Shown here piece after piece: positions 33,901-45,003 of a DNA stretch of 64,000 nt; the stretch's first letter is position 1; the number at the start of each line of letters is the position of its first letter. A program made the position numbers and the translations under genes. The notes under the pieces were generated by a model. The model was not told where the DNA came from and made no database searches. It saw nothing but the letters and a program-made list of their open reading frames with translations. This DNA is from Cryptomeria japonica (lineage: Eukaryota; Streptophyta; Pinopsida; Cupressales; Cupressaceae), in assembly GCF_030272615.1 (NCBI RefSeq), contig NC_081415.1, positions 505,873,373 to 505,937,372 of the forward strand. Direction: 5' to 3'.

Positions 33901-35140
33901 CTTACAAGTGTTAATATTATACAAGAATGAAATATTTTAATTATGCAAAATGAATATTTATTTGCCATTCATTTAGGTAATTTTTTAGCCATATTAATTA
34001 TCGATTTGGGTTCATTTATAAACTTGTATCTAACATTGGGTTAGATATTTTTTGTGTGGGATAGATAGAATAATTAATTACTATTTGGAAAAATATCTAT
34101 TATTGTGAGAAATTAGTATCAAAAAGTAAATAAGGGGTCAATGGTTTTGTGTATTCATGAGTTAGAGGCTCATAGTTTTATCTTAGCACTTGTTATATTT
34201 TTGTGAGCTTTAATCTATAAAAGAAAGAACATGTTTAGTGGTTTAAGTTAGCTAGGGGACTGGGTTGCTACTATATTGAGTTTCTTTTGTGAGTTCATAT
34301 GTGAAGCATGTGATAGGATGTGTAGTTACATGTTTGGATACATGTGGAGTTCCTTGGAGGAGCTTGGTGTTTCAAAATTATTTATGTATACTCTATATAA
34401 GCACATTGTAATGTTGTATTGTTGAATCATACATATAGTATGGATTCTTTTGGAGGCTTTGTTTTTTTCTCTTTATAGGGATTTCCTAAGGTATAACTTG
34501 TGTTATCTTGTGGCTTGTTCATTTTATTTTGCATATGATTTTTTATTTTAGGTAAAATACGTTTTGGAAGGTCCTTAAACCCTTTAAATTATAGTGCATC
34601 TAGCCAAAATCCAAACAACAACAATAACATAGTCAAAAGAGCCAACTATCACAAAATAATAGTCAAAATAGCACAATTCAATAACTATACTAAGCAACCA
34701 ACACAACAATTGAGAATGGAAAAATACAACACCCCTAGTCCCTTCCTACAACTCCAAACACCTATGATTCTAGTGTAGGAAGCACAAACATGTTTTGGAA
34801 TACCTCTCTTCATTCTTTAAACAACCTTCCATGAAACATTATTTCTAAGCTATAGTTGCAATAGAACATGATTTATGATATAGTTGCTATTATATGATTA
34901 TTTCTAAGCTCCCAATACAACCTTTAAAACATGATTTTCTACAAAGAAAATATGATAGCAACTATAGCATAAATGTGAGGTAGTAACACTAAAATTGGGA
35001 GGTCCTATTCTTGACCATGTACTAAATCGTGAGACTAGGACATATGTGTGTTATGTTGTACAAGAGTGTTCATGATTCTATCAATATATTGAGGGTTGAC
35101 AAAGGTGTAAAGATCAAATTAGAAAGAAAAAAAAAACACC
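33901..35140. other. No recognisable gene
   Basis: AT-rich DNA. The stretch near 34380-34440 (TACTCTATATAAGCACATTG) resembles an LTR promoter and 3' end, but no partner was found. Confidence 0.35.
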
Positions 35141-35245
35141 TTAAACCCTTTGTTCCTGTTGTCTCTTGATTTGACACCTATAAACATAAAAAAAATTCTT
35201 AAACCTTTTGTTCCTGTTGCCTCTTGATTTGACACCTATAAACAT
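35141..35245 (+). repeat. 58-bp tandem duplication
   Basis: TTAAACC...TTGTTCCTGTTG...TCTTGATTTGACACCTATAAACAT occurs at 35141 and again at 35199 with a few differences. Confidence 0.85.
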
Positions 35246-36020
35246 CTTGCGTGCATTACCCTAATAGGCCTATAGGATGGTTTCTTAGACCTCATATACT
35301 ACTGTCTTTTTGTTGTTGTCATGTCTTCATTTAATCCACATGTCTTGGTTAGCTTGGTTTATATTGGTCTCAAAGGACCTTAACGTGTATAGTGCACATA
35401 TCTATGATTGTGTGTGGGCTTAAAGAAGATTTTATCATGGATAAACTATTAAAGAACACAACATGCAACTAGCAAATGGATTATTTTATTTCTTCTTTGG
35501 ACAACAATATGACAGACAAGAATAAAGTCGAGAGACAAAGATCAATAACTAGAGATAATGCATAATATTGAATATAAAAAGGAATAGAGAATTAAGAGAC
35601 ATCAAGTTTCCACAATCCATGAGGTTTGATTTAGTTGTTTCCAGATTCAATTGTGTATATATTTTTGCATAAACATTTCGGATCACACTCCGTGATCTAT
35701 CATCGGGATGAAAAAAGCTACAGAGCATGCAAAGATTAAAGATGATCAAGTAGCAAACCAAGATTGCTAAAAAAAGAGAGAGGGAGACACAAAAATCTAG
35801 GAGGGAAGAATGACTAGACCAATAAAATAAAAAAGAAACTAAAAGAAACTAAAAGAAACAATAAAAATAACAAGGCCAAAAGAACAAACCAAACACGAGA
35901 AATAATCAAAATAAAGAGAAATAAACCGCTGAATTAAAATAGGAAAATACAAGAGCAAAAATAACAAAAATAAACAATTAAAAACCAAAAAATAACAAAG
36001 ACAAGGACAAAAACAACAAT

Positions 36021-36026
<6 letters not shown>
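35246..36026. other. No recognisable gene
   Basis: A-rich sequence with runs such as ACTAAAAGAAACTAAAAGAAA near 35837. Open frames here are composition artefacts. Confidence 0.4.

Positions 36027-36108
<82 letters not shown>
36027..36108 (+). repeat. (TG)41 microsatellite
   Basis: Forty-one uninterrupted TG dinucleotides, preceded by TATATA. Confidence 0.98.
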
Positions 36109-36110
<2 letters not shown>

Positions 36111-36228
36111 ACAAAAAATAACTAAGACAACATAGAAAAACCTAGCAAATGAAGAAAAAAGGACACAAGGCAAAAACAAAGAAAACAAAGAACAAGCACA
36201 AAGGAGGAAATAGATGCAAAAACAAAAG

Positions 36229-36868
36229 AGAGAGAAAAGAACCCAAAGGAGACTCAAAAGACAAGAAGCCAACAAAAAAACCTAGGGAAACTAAAAGAAA
36301 AAATGAACAAAAACAAAAAACCTAGAGAAGAACAAAAAAGAAAGAAATGAGAAAAGGAAAGAGAAAACTACATAAGACACATCAACAACCAAACAAACCA
36401 AGAGGAACAAGAAAATGAAAAACAAACAAACAAAAGGATCACCAATGAAGGACGGGGGGAAGACAACAATGAGGGAACACAAAAGGGAGGACGAAGCAAG
36501 AAAGTCAAGGGACAATCGCCAAAAAGAGAGAAGAAGATAAAAAGGGGAGAGAGATGTCAAGGACGAAGATGAGGGCAAGTGTGACGGTTTGAGAGCAAAG
36601 GTTGCCAGGTAAGACTACAACTCCATACCTTATCACGATTAAAGTTGGAAGCATGGTTGTTGATTTCAATGGCTTCTTTGAGCTTGCGCTTGAAAAAGTT
36701 ATCCTCCTTGAACAAGATTTGGGTACTTTCTAAACATATGTGGTGCTTGGTGGAGGAGACATGCTCAGCTAAGGCAGATTTGGAAATACGCTCGTGCCTA
36801 ATGTCGACATTGTGCTCTTTGATCCTGGTGATGAAAGAGTGGCCTGTTTCACCAATGTACAACATAGA
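36229..36868 (-). mobile_element. Penelope-like element 3' end, inverted copy
   Basis: On the minus strand 36865-36557 encodes LYIGETGHSFITRIKEHNVD, then a helical segment to CPHLRP, the C-terminal GIY-YIG endonuclease part of a Penelope-like element. The pyrimidine-rich 3' tail continues to about 36229 (TCTCCTTTGGGTTCTTTTCT). It is 5'-truncated inside the domain, losing the GIY strand and the CxC pair. It matches the plus-strand copy at 37186-37811 over about 630 bp, forming an inverted repeat with a spacer of about 320 bp. Confidence 0.8.
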
Positions 36869-36925
36869 GTTGAGTTAGCCCATCTTCACCATGTGTTCTT
36901 GTTAAATTTGTTTAATGGCAAATAA

Positions 36926-37486
36926 ATTTCTAGAGCCTTTTCTCAAGATAAGTCTCATATTGTTGCGCAACCCTATTCCACCCAATCTCCTTCCCACCCC
37001 TTCACCTCTCTCCCATATATAGAAGGCATTTCCCACAAAATTTCAAAGATTATTTTAAAAAAAGGTCTTCGATGTGCCTTCACGCCTGTTTCTACCTTGA
37101 GAGATTGGATGCCTTCTCTCAAAGACTCTAGAGACATCCTTCTTGACTCCGGGGTCTACAAGATAGTTTGTTCGTGTGGTACCCTGTACATTGGTGAAAC
37201 GGGTCACCCTTTCATCACCAGGATCAAAGAGCACAATGCTGACATTAGGCACGAACGTATTTCCAAATCTCCCTTAACTGAGCATGCCTCCTCCACCAAG
37301 CACCACATCTGTTTAAAAAGTACCCAAATCTTGTTCGAGGATAACTTTTTCAAGTGCAAGCTCAAAGAAGCTATTGAAATCAGCAACCATGCTTCCAACC
37401 TTAATTGTGATGAGGGGTGGAGTCTTAGTCTTACTTGGCAACCTTTTCTCTCAAACCTTCACACTTGCCCTCATCTTCATCCTTGA
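36926..37486 (+). pseudogene. Penelope-like element C-terminus with GIY-YIG endonuclease
   Basis: A 186-codon open stretch (no start; preceded by TAA). Residues 28-75 (SLPYIEGISHKISKIILKKG, then TPVSTLRDWMPSLKD) match the linker between reverse transcriptase and endonuclease in Penelope-like elements. Residues 76-151 are the GIY-YIG nuclease: GVYKI (76-80), CSC (82-84), LYIGETG (87-93), Arg99 in TRIKEH, a His/Cys-rich zinc-binding stretch (EHASSTKHH, 119-127) and Glu148 in KEAIEI. These are the expected catalytic residues and all are present. The nuclease nicks target DNA to prime reverse transcription. GIY-YIG-bearing Penelope-like elements are known in conifers (called Dryads) but rare in other plants. 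The copy is 5'-truncated, so not autonomous. Confidence 0.87.
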
Positions 37487-37927
37487 CCTCTCTCTCCCCT
37501 TTTTATCTTCTTCTCTCTTTTCGATGATTGTCCCTTGGCTTTCTTGCTTCATCCTCCCTTTTGTGTTCCCCCACTGTTGTCTTCCCCCTGTCCTTTGTTG
37601 GTGATCCTTTTGCTTGTTTGTTTTTTATTTTCTTGTTCCTCTTGGTTTGTTTGGTTGTTGATGGACCTCTTCTTCAATTTTTCTCTTTCATTTTCTCATT
37701 TCTTTCTTTTTTGTTCTAGGTTTTCGGTTTTTGTTCCTTTCTTCTTTTAGATTCTCTTGGTTTTTTCGTTATTTTCTTGTCTTTTGAGTCTCCTTTGGGT
37801 TCTTTTCTTTGTCTTTTGTCTTTTGTATCTATTTCCTCCTCTTTTGTGCTTGTTCTTTTATTTTTTCTTTGTTTTTGCCTTGTGTTCTTCTTCAAATGGA
37901 AATTCACCAATAAGGCAAATGGTGAAA
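37487..37927 (+). other. Penelope-like element 3'UTR, pyrimidine-rich
   Basis: T/C-rich tail downstream of the GIY-YIG frame. It is shared with the inverted copy up to about 37811 (CTTTTGAGTCTCCTTTGGG), so it belongs to the element. Long open frames in it are low-complexity artefacts. Confidence 0.65.
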
Positions 37928-39839
37928 TAAAATCCCACGAAAACCCCAAATCTTGGACAACAAGATACTAGGAAGCACACATCAAGCTAAATCTGGTCCA
38001 TTCTTTCCAAATAGAAGAGATAAAATAAGAAATTGATTTTCAAGATCAAACACACAATAGATAGAGAAATAAACCATTTCTCTCCTAAATGCAACCATAT
38101 GCTATAGATTTCACAAAACCAACAATAATAAACACTCTTTCTTCCATTCCAATCATTCCACAAACATCTACAGGAAGATTGCATAAATTTCCACACACAG
38201 GAAGCAAACTGAAAATTTCAAATAAAAAATTCAAAACAAGAAGAGAACCTCCAACCTTGAAGAAACAACAAACAAAGAGATGAAGAATTTCCAGTCTTGC
38301 AAACTAGGTCGAATTTCCAGTTCCTCCAGGAAGTTTTCCAAAATTTCTCTCCAAAATTCCCCTCTTCCTTCTTCGGTGAATTTTTAGGAATAGCATGAAA
38401 ATTTCCCTTTTAACCTAAACTTTCTAGGTTAAAAAGTTATTCCAACCAATCCGATTAAAATATTTAAAAACTAAAAAGCAATCAGATTTACTCATTTTCC
38501 AACAATTAAAATGGAAAGGTCAAATGGAAAAGTAAAAAGGAAAGCTTTTTCATTTATTTCTATTTCCAAAAATACTTTCTTTCAACATAATCATTTAACA
38601 TTTAAATGGCTAGGCAATTATTTATTTTCTTCCAAAATATATCAATACACTTTACAAAATAAATAAGTCCTTTAACCATTTAGTCTAGCAAATCATTAGT
38701 TTAATTAAATCAACAATCACAAAGCATAATAATCAACTAAGTACGCCAACATAAGACAACAACATCCATTTAAATTAAATAACCATTAAATAAATGGAAA
38801 CATGCAAAACCAAGAATGATCAAATGACGACTCTCAAATGACTAAACCAAGACACCATGACTCGCATACCAGCTAGACGGACAAGACAACCGACTGACAA
38901 CACTCACACGAGTGTGACTGTAGATCAAACTAGGGTACAACAACTATCTCCTCCACTCCCATTGGATATAAAAAGGCATGCTCAGACCTGTGAAACCAAG
39001 TGTAGTCGATACCCCGTACCTACCCGGTACTTGTACTTGCAATGTCCTGCACCAAAAAACCACACATGCATATAGACCTATATATATATACGACATGCAC
39101 ATCGATGAAGGAGAATCGTGACATTCCCTGCCTCACCGGAGTGAGTGAAGGAAAATCATCCCCTTGCATCCCAATACACTTGCAAACACGCAACATATAA
39201 CTAACGCATCACAATATAAGGTAAAAGTGTCAGTTTATGATAATGATCCATAAAATAACATTAAACATAAGCACTGAAATACTGCATAAAAGAATACACC
39301 ATACATCTAGATAACACATGAAATAACATCACATAACATCCAAATCAATATATAAAAATGTTCCACTAAACAATCACTGAAGTCAATCAAAATATACAAA
39401 AAGAGGCTGATCGAGGAGTGGTACTACAACTCACACACTTAGCCCTTACACCTCACTTTTCCTTGTGACACTTGTCACAAGGCTAAACCTCCAAATATAG
39501 GACCACACTCCCATCCAATCCTATCCATCCATCTATCTTTAATCTTGGTCATTGATTTTACTCATGAAAAATCTATAAATTGAGGCCTCTTCTCTCATTT
39601 TGATCATCTACCTTCTTCATATCCTTATGTTGTCTATTTTCTATCCAATCTATCTTCGTCCTAACATCATGTCATTGGTTTGAGTAGCCATATTCATCCC
39701 AATAACAATCCCCAAAAGAGAAAATCAAGTAGACATGGTTGCGTCTACTTCCACTCAAACCCATGAGTTATGAGGTAATATGCTTATGTTTAGATTTGAT
39801 TTTCATGTTTAGACACATAGCTAAACATTTATTTTCATC
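37928..39839. other. Unclassified, LTR-like composition
   Basis: No coding domain. Short hints of LTR sequence include TATATATATA near 39080 and GTGACATTCCCTGCCTCACC near 39117, but no terminal pair or TSD was found. Confidence 0.35.
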
Positions 39840-40135
39840 ATCTTCACCCCCCCTCTCTCTTTCAATTCTTTGTGTGTTTGTGTGTCTCTCTCTATGTGTC
39901 TTTATGTCTCATTCTCTCACATATTTGTCCCACTCATTCTATCTCTCCCATCCTACTCTCTCTCTCTCTCTCTCTAACTCTTTCATGTCTACCCCTCTCT
40001 TTCCATCACAACCTCCCTCGTCTTTCACTTGGGCTCTCTCTCTCATTTCTCCGCCTCTAATTCCTTCCCTCGCAACCCCGCCGCCCCCCACCACCCCCCC
40101 CCTCTCTCTCTCCCCCACACACACACAATTACCTT
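39840..40135 (+). repeat. Pyrimidine-rich low-complexity tract
   Basis: C/T-rich run including (CT)10 at 39956-39975 and runs of C, CT and CA near 40083-40128. It generates long frames rich in Ser, Leu and Pro that are not genes. Confidence 0.85.
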
Positions 40136-40179
40136 TCAAACATATACATATAAATGAAACACATGTTTGAGAAGTTAAA

Positions 40180-41320
40180 CTGTGATGCACATGAAATTTT
40201 TTAAACATGAACAAGTTAAAACACACACCACTCAAAATGAATGTCAAATTTGATTCAAAGACACATCACACAAAGTGAACTCCAAAGTTACTTAAAATAC
40301 AAACGACACAAAAAGGTTATGTCAAAATTGCCTATCAAAAACACATACAGAGAAACAAAACACATGAACTTTCCTCAAACGTGACAAAGTTTTAAAGTAT
40401 ACACCATACAAAGTAAATATCATTTAAATTAACTTCCAAATCACAATTCATATAAAAATGAATTTTAAAGTTACAACATATTTTCCACAAATAAAAAGTG
40501 AATGCATGCCATAGTTTAACCACACATTAAATAAATATGCAATTTTTTTTTAACACATGGAGATTATTCAAACATGTCAAATATAAAATTTTTCACAAAA
40601 AAATGCTTCAAACACACACAAACTAAACACATAAGTTCAACAATGGCAAAGTACAAACACACATAGTGAATCTCAAAGTTCAACCACACTTCACGCTAAA
40701 TTTCAAACATAAAACATAAATGATTGTCAAAGTTAATACACTCTTCACACAAAGTGAACATTGAAGTATAAGCATACACACACATGTCAACGTTAAAACA
40801 TATTTCACATTATGTTTGTTCATTTTACACATTGTTTGAAAACACACTTCACACATATAAAAGTTAAAATACTAAAGATTAAATATACACAAAGTTAGTT
40901 CAAACATACCAAACTAAAAACACAATTTGAAAAGGTTTCACAAAAAGTAAACATTTAAGTTAAAACATGTCAAAGTATAGATACAAAAATTGTGAATGCC
41001 AAAGTTCAAACACACAAGATAAGTGAAACCAAAAGTTTTTATATTCTTAATATAAGATGAACATAAAAATTCAAACTTACACAAAAATGCTAAAGTAAAA
41101 ATGCAACTAAGTGTTTGTCAAAGTTAAAACACATTTCACATACAATTTGTTTGTTTCACACATAATTTGCTCAAACATACTCTTCAAATATATACAAAAT
41201 AAATGCTAAAGTGAATGAAAGTTCAAACACATTTCATGCAACATTATTTCATTTCACACAACTTTTTTAAACATACAGTTCACTTAATATCTTGTTTAAA
41301 ATAAAATTATTAAAAAAAAA
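40180..41320 (+). repeat. Degenerate CA-rich repeat region
   Basis: About 1.1 kb built from variants of 'aaacacacttcacacaaagtgaa' and 'gtcaaagttaaaacac' (e.g. near 40255, 40735, 40847, 41119). No fixed period is evident by eye; it looks like an old, scrambled minisatellite. Confidence 0.6.
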
Positions 41321-42540
41321 TAAAACAAAAATCAACACCGAAACATTAGGATGAAAAAATGGCCATGACCAATGATCATTCCCAGCAGCCTCAGGACGGA
41401 GCCAATTCAACCCCTCCAAAATAATTTATTTTTTATTAAACAACGAATCCATTTACATATCAATGGACAAATAAGTTTACTGAATTCAATAAATTGATTT
41501 GAAAGTACAACAGTAAAATTGAAGTTTCCTCTGCACTAACGTGAGCTATTGCTGCAAAGAATTATTAAAATCATAGTGAGATGTTTTTAAAATTAAGTCG
41601 AGGAATTAGTTTACACTATCCTCTTTAGAGTTCTGCTTCTTTTTTCCTCCTCCTTGTCATCATTGCTGCTAAAAAATCACCAACCACAAAAAAAATGAAT
41701 CCAAAATAACAATTTAACTCTTTTAAAAACTATCTATAATAAAAATAGAAAAACACAAAACAAACATATTAAAGTAGAACTCACAGAAAAATAGAGAAGA
41801 CATGGCCATGCCAAATAAAAAATAGAATGACAACAAAGAAAGAAAACAAAAAAAACAAAAAAAACATGGAGTGATAGACAAAGAAGCCAACAAAAAAAAA
41901 AAAGATGTAAATATAAGTTTCCAAACATTCATTAATATTGCTGAAGTGAATCTCACTTCGACAATCATCATCATATAGGTTTATGCCCTCTCTTGTATTG
42001 GCCAAGCATTCTTCTACCTCTACAAATTTTGCAAATTTTGCAGGTCCACAACTACCGTAATAAGCTAATATATGTACTTGTTCTCCTTTTCCAGAATAAG
42101 TCATATTAGACTAAAATTCTGTCACTCCCAGCAAGAATCAATCCCATGGATGAAGAAAGAAAATAACAAAGAAAACATATTTTTGAATCATAGATATCAA
42201 TGCCCTAGCTTCATTTATATTAAAGTTTTATTAATAAAAAATTAAAAAGTAGAAAGAGTTCAAATTTTCTGTGTCAGTGCTTTCCTTTCTACCAGGGTAA
42301 CCAAGCCAAGAACCCGATTCATAGAAAGAGCTCAAATATGTATAATATAATGATTTAGGTGATCAAATATGATACAACATCTGGTTCCAACTCTCATACA
42401 AAGAATTCAGTGCTCACAATGACTTTTCTGGTTAATTGCTAGGATTCAATTAAGGGAAAGAAATCCAAAGCTTGTAATGGATGAGAGAGTCTATTTGAAT
42501 ATGTAAAACTCAGGCAAAGAAATCAAAAGCTTGAACATAT
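41321..42540. other. No recognisable gene
   Basis: AT-rich DNA. Minus-strand frames at 41723-42104 are hydrophobic low-complexity products of A-rich sequence and are not called. Confidence 0.4.
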
Positions 42541-42657
42541 GCGCTAACTTTGATGGAACAATTGCACTGATTTCAACATCTAGAATTTATGAGCAGCTTC
42601 CAAGACAGCTGGTACCCCTGCCACATTGTCATGGTCTGTCAGGGCAAGCACTCTAAA
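42541..42657 (-). pseudogene. PHP-domain gene fragment
   Basis: The minus strand reads FRVLALTDHDNVAGVPAVLE then AAHKF, a TAG and, after a one-base shift, DVEISAIVPS. This matches the metal-binding core of the PHP (polymerase and histidinol phosphatase) family, where TDHD supplies metal ligands and the Glu of VEIS another. Family members hydrolyse phosphoesters of nucleotides or sugars. An acceptor-like GAATAG precedes the segment, so it may be one exon. The gap, stop and frameshift between LEAAHKF and DVEIS, and the lack of the N-terminal His motif, mark it as a broken fragment. Confidence 0.6.
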
Positions 42658-43869
42658 CTATTCAAAACTTTATTCACTGAATAAATAATTTTTGAAAGAT
42701 TTATAAAGAAATAATTTGTATCGTTTGTTTCCCATATATATGACATCCTTAAAAATACACCATCTACATAGCATTTGTCATCTTAAGAAAAGGTTTAAAC
42801 TGGTAGATGAGGAGGACTCGGGAGACTTTGCAGCAGCCACACCTCCCACTTAGATGCCTACAACACCTTGATTGCACAACTAATATTTAACCAATACTGC
42901 CTGACAATGTCATACACTATCAATGCTATAAGGGATTTAAACATCTTCAAGTCACTTGTCACATGACATGAAATCAGAGAGGGGTAGTCATGGTAGTTTC
43001 AACGAGTTTTACATAGTTGCAAGGATGTAGGAATCAATTGGTAACTTGGAAGATAGGTGAGAAGATATAGAGGACAATTTGATAAAATCACCCGTTTTTG
43101 CAAGTATCTGGGAACATCTTCAGCTGGATAAAGTAAGAGCAATCACATCCTTCATTGCAGACAGGGGATGACTGAGCTGGGTGCCCAAGAAAAGGAGTTG
43201 ACTCAACAAGCAAACAAAGCAAGCATAATATATCCTAGATTGCAGGCCAACTTCACCAACTTCATCAATTGCTGCCAAACATAAATTTAATATTAAAAAA
43301 CTAATAAAATGATAACAGAGATCCTAGATTGCAAACCATCACTACAGAGTAGAAAGATGAACTAGAATATCTCAAATGCTCAACAAAATCTTTTGTTCTT
43401 TGTTGGCCAATTTAACATTCATGTCATAATAATAAAATATGATGACACCTACACGTTCTTTGAAATTATAAAATCCCTTATAAAAACATATATTCATTAA
43501 CCAGATGAAACAAAAAAGATGAAAAATCAGCACCTGAATTTAAGTAATTAAACTCAAGAATTCCTTTGGAGGAGGGACTTACAACATTCCTCTGCAGAAG
43601 CGTCGGTGCAGATGCAGGGCATAGGGCATCGCAATGGTCGACTGAACACTGTGGAGCCATCACTCTCTCGAACAACATTCCTCCGCAGATGATTCTGAAC
43701 ATTGCAGATGAGAGGAAATCATTCTGGGGAAAGGGCTTCTCCAGTTGAGCGAGGGGATTTGCAGAAAACAAAGAATAGGAGGACTAGATTGTCCGTGGGC
43801 TCTTGCATACTACACTTTCATATAAACTAAATAGATTTTTATTGAGACAACATGATGTTTTCAAGAGCA
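42658..43869. other. No recognisable gene
   Basis: Sequence between the two pseudogenes. A short direct repeat ACAACATTCCTC(T/C)GCAGA occurs at 43580 and about 43673. The frames at 43478-43771 (-) and 43566-43748 (+) overlap each other and show no domain. Confidence 0.35.
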
Positions 43870-44145
43870 TTAATGCTGAATTAGTTTAGTGAGATGCAGG
43901 GCAGAGGCAGATTCAGGGGCAGGCGCGAGCTTGGCGATCTTCCTATGGCAGGCGAGTTCAATATCACAACTCATCTTGCGAGAGTACATCTGAGTAAAGG
44001 TGATGGGCTCTTTCATGATGCAAGGTGGTGGGTACACGATTGCTTTCTGCAATGAATTCTAAAATGTAGCAATGGACAATCTACTACTATTGGAGTTAAC
44101 CCCAACCTGATGGTCCACGCTCTTGAACTTCACATTGCTCAGAAA

Positions 44146-44234
44146 CTGATCAGTCACAATTGAACCCATACTATTAGAACTAAATAACCTTGAAAATTGA
44201 TGATATTGGAAAGTAATATAGCAGGAATACTGAC
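44146..44234 (-). other. Retained intron in the dioxygenase pseudogene
   Basis: CAT|GTCAGT (44235/44234) to ATCAG|TTT (44146/44145), 89 bp, between GDLMH and FLSN. From memory this matches a known intron position in flavanone 3-hydroxylase genes. Confidence 0.6.
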
Positions 44235-44514
44235 ATGCATGAGGTCGCCGAGATTGACTGCGAAAGCTCCCTGGATAGGCTTGACAATGATCCAGTTGAC
44301 CCTGTCGTCCCGAGGCCACCCTCCCGGTCTTTGAGGAGCAAAGTAATGACTTCAAAGTAGTTTATCAGCCATCAGCTTGCCTGCCAAACCCATCAGCTCC
44401 TCGTTGTACTTGTCCACAATCTCTTTGCACAGAATGAAAAGAAATTTAGGGTATTCCTAATTCATAACAAGGGTATTTACATTATACCCATCACAATGAG
44501 AGAGAGAGAGAGAA

Positions 44515-44742
44515 CTTACCTTCATCCAGCGAGTGTAGTCACGTTGGTGCAGGGGCGAAGTAAGTGGAGAGAGAGAGAGAGAATTATACCCATCACAATG
44601 AGAGAGAGAGAGAGAGATTACCTTCATCCAGCGAGTGTAGTCACGTTGGTGCAGGGGCGAAGTAAGTGGAGAGAGAGAGAGAGAGAGAACTTACCTTCAT
44701 CCAGCGAGTGTAGTCACGTTGGTGCAGGGGCGAAGTAAGTGC
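44515..44742 (-). repeat. Triplicated exon-intron junction with GA-rich spacers
   Basis: About 55 bp (CTTACCTTCATCCAGCGAGT through GGGGCGAAGTAAGTG) occurs at about 44515, 44617 and 44690. It is separated by (GA)n runs, the first spacer also repeating ATTATACCCATCACAATGAG from 44482. On the gene strand each unit is TACTTCGCCCCTGCACC...CGCTGGATGAAG|GTAAG, so a 3' exon end with its donor site is present three times. Confidence 0.92.
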
Positions 44743-44817
44743 AGATTTCTCTCCAGTGTAGATGAATCCTCCACGCTTGCCCTCTCGGATGGGGTATCCT
44801 CTGCGCTTGCCCTCTCA

Positions 44818-44915
44818 CAGGGGAGAGAACTGATACATGGTGCGTACCAGCTCCTTAAAATTCCTCAGGGGAGAGAACTGAGACATGGTGCGTACCAGCT
44901 CCTTAAAATTCCTCA
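44818..44915 (-). repeat. 48-bp in-frame tandem duplication
   Basis: The unit at 44818-44865 is repeated at 44866-44913 with one or two changes. On the gene strand it encodes RNFKELVRTM(S/Y)QFSPL, 16 codons, so the duplication keeps frame. Confidence 0.92.
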
Positions 44916-45003
44916 TGGCTTGCAGGCATTGATTACTTTCTTCCTCTCTCTGGCCCCTGCATTCTAAGATCACCGGAATGTCTCTGCTGAAATCGTCTGC
45001 CAT

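Larger units (their letters stand above)
43870..45003 (-). pseudogene. 2-oxoglutarate/Fe(II) dioxygenase pseudogene, flavanone 3-hydroxylase-like
   Basis: Pieces of a plant 2-oxoglutarate-dependent dioxygenase in correct order on the minus strand: FSRDIPVI near 44990, GKRGGFIYT and EICTYFAPAPT near 44750, RDYTRWMK at an exon end, IVDKYNEELMGLAGKLMA near 44390, ITLLLKDREGGLG then (shifted) WIIVKPIQGAFAVNLGDLMH near 44270, FLSNVKFKSVDHQVGVNSNS near 44110 with the RLSIATF end, and EPITFTQMYSRKM near 44000. The tail and NSNSSRLSIATF resemble flavanone 3-hydroxylase, a flavonoid-pathway enzyme. The iron-binding HxD is deleted; the distal His (VDHQ) and RLS remain. The intron at 44234-44146 (GTCAGT...ATCAG, phase 0) is retained, so this is not a retrocopy. 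Stops, frameshifts and two internal tandem duplications make it non-functional. Confidence 0.8.

Noticed and set aside
35839-36275. Long minus-strand frames with repeated Thr-His
   Set aside because: They are translations of the (TG)41 microsatellite and flanking A-rich DNA, not genes.
37374-37971. Hydrophobic frames resembling membrane proteins after the GIY-YIG domain
   Set aside because: They come from the T/C-rich 3'UTR of the Penelope-like element; the inverted copy yields equivalent artefacts.
39739-40247. Open frames of 60-143 codons on both strands
   Set aside because: They lie in a C/T-rich low-complexity tract and consist of Ser, Leu and Pro runs, or Gly, Arg and Glu runs on the other strand.
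43478-43771. 97-codon minus frame overlapping a 60-codon plus frame
   Set aside because: No domain, overlap on opposite strands, and not in register with the adjacent dioxygenase pseudogene.
44496-44738. Array of repeats with spacers resembling a CRISPR array
   Set aside because: Only three units, separated by (GA)n, in a plant nuclear pseudogene; each repeat encodes a dioxygenase exon end with a splice donor.
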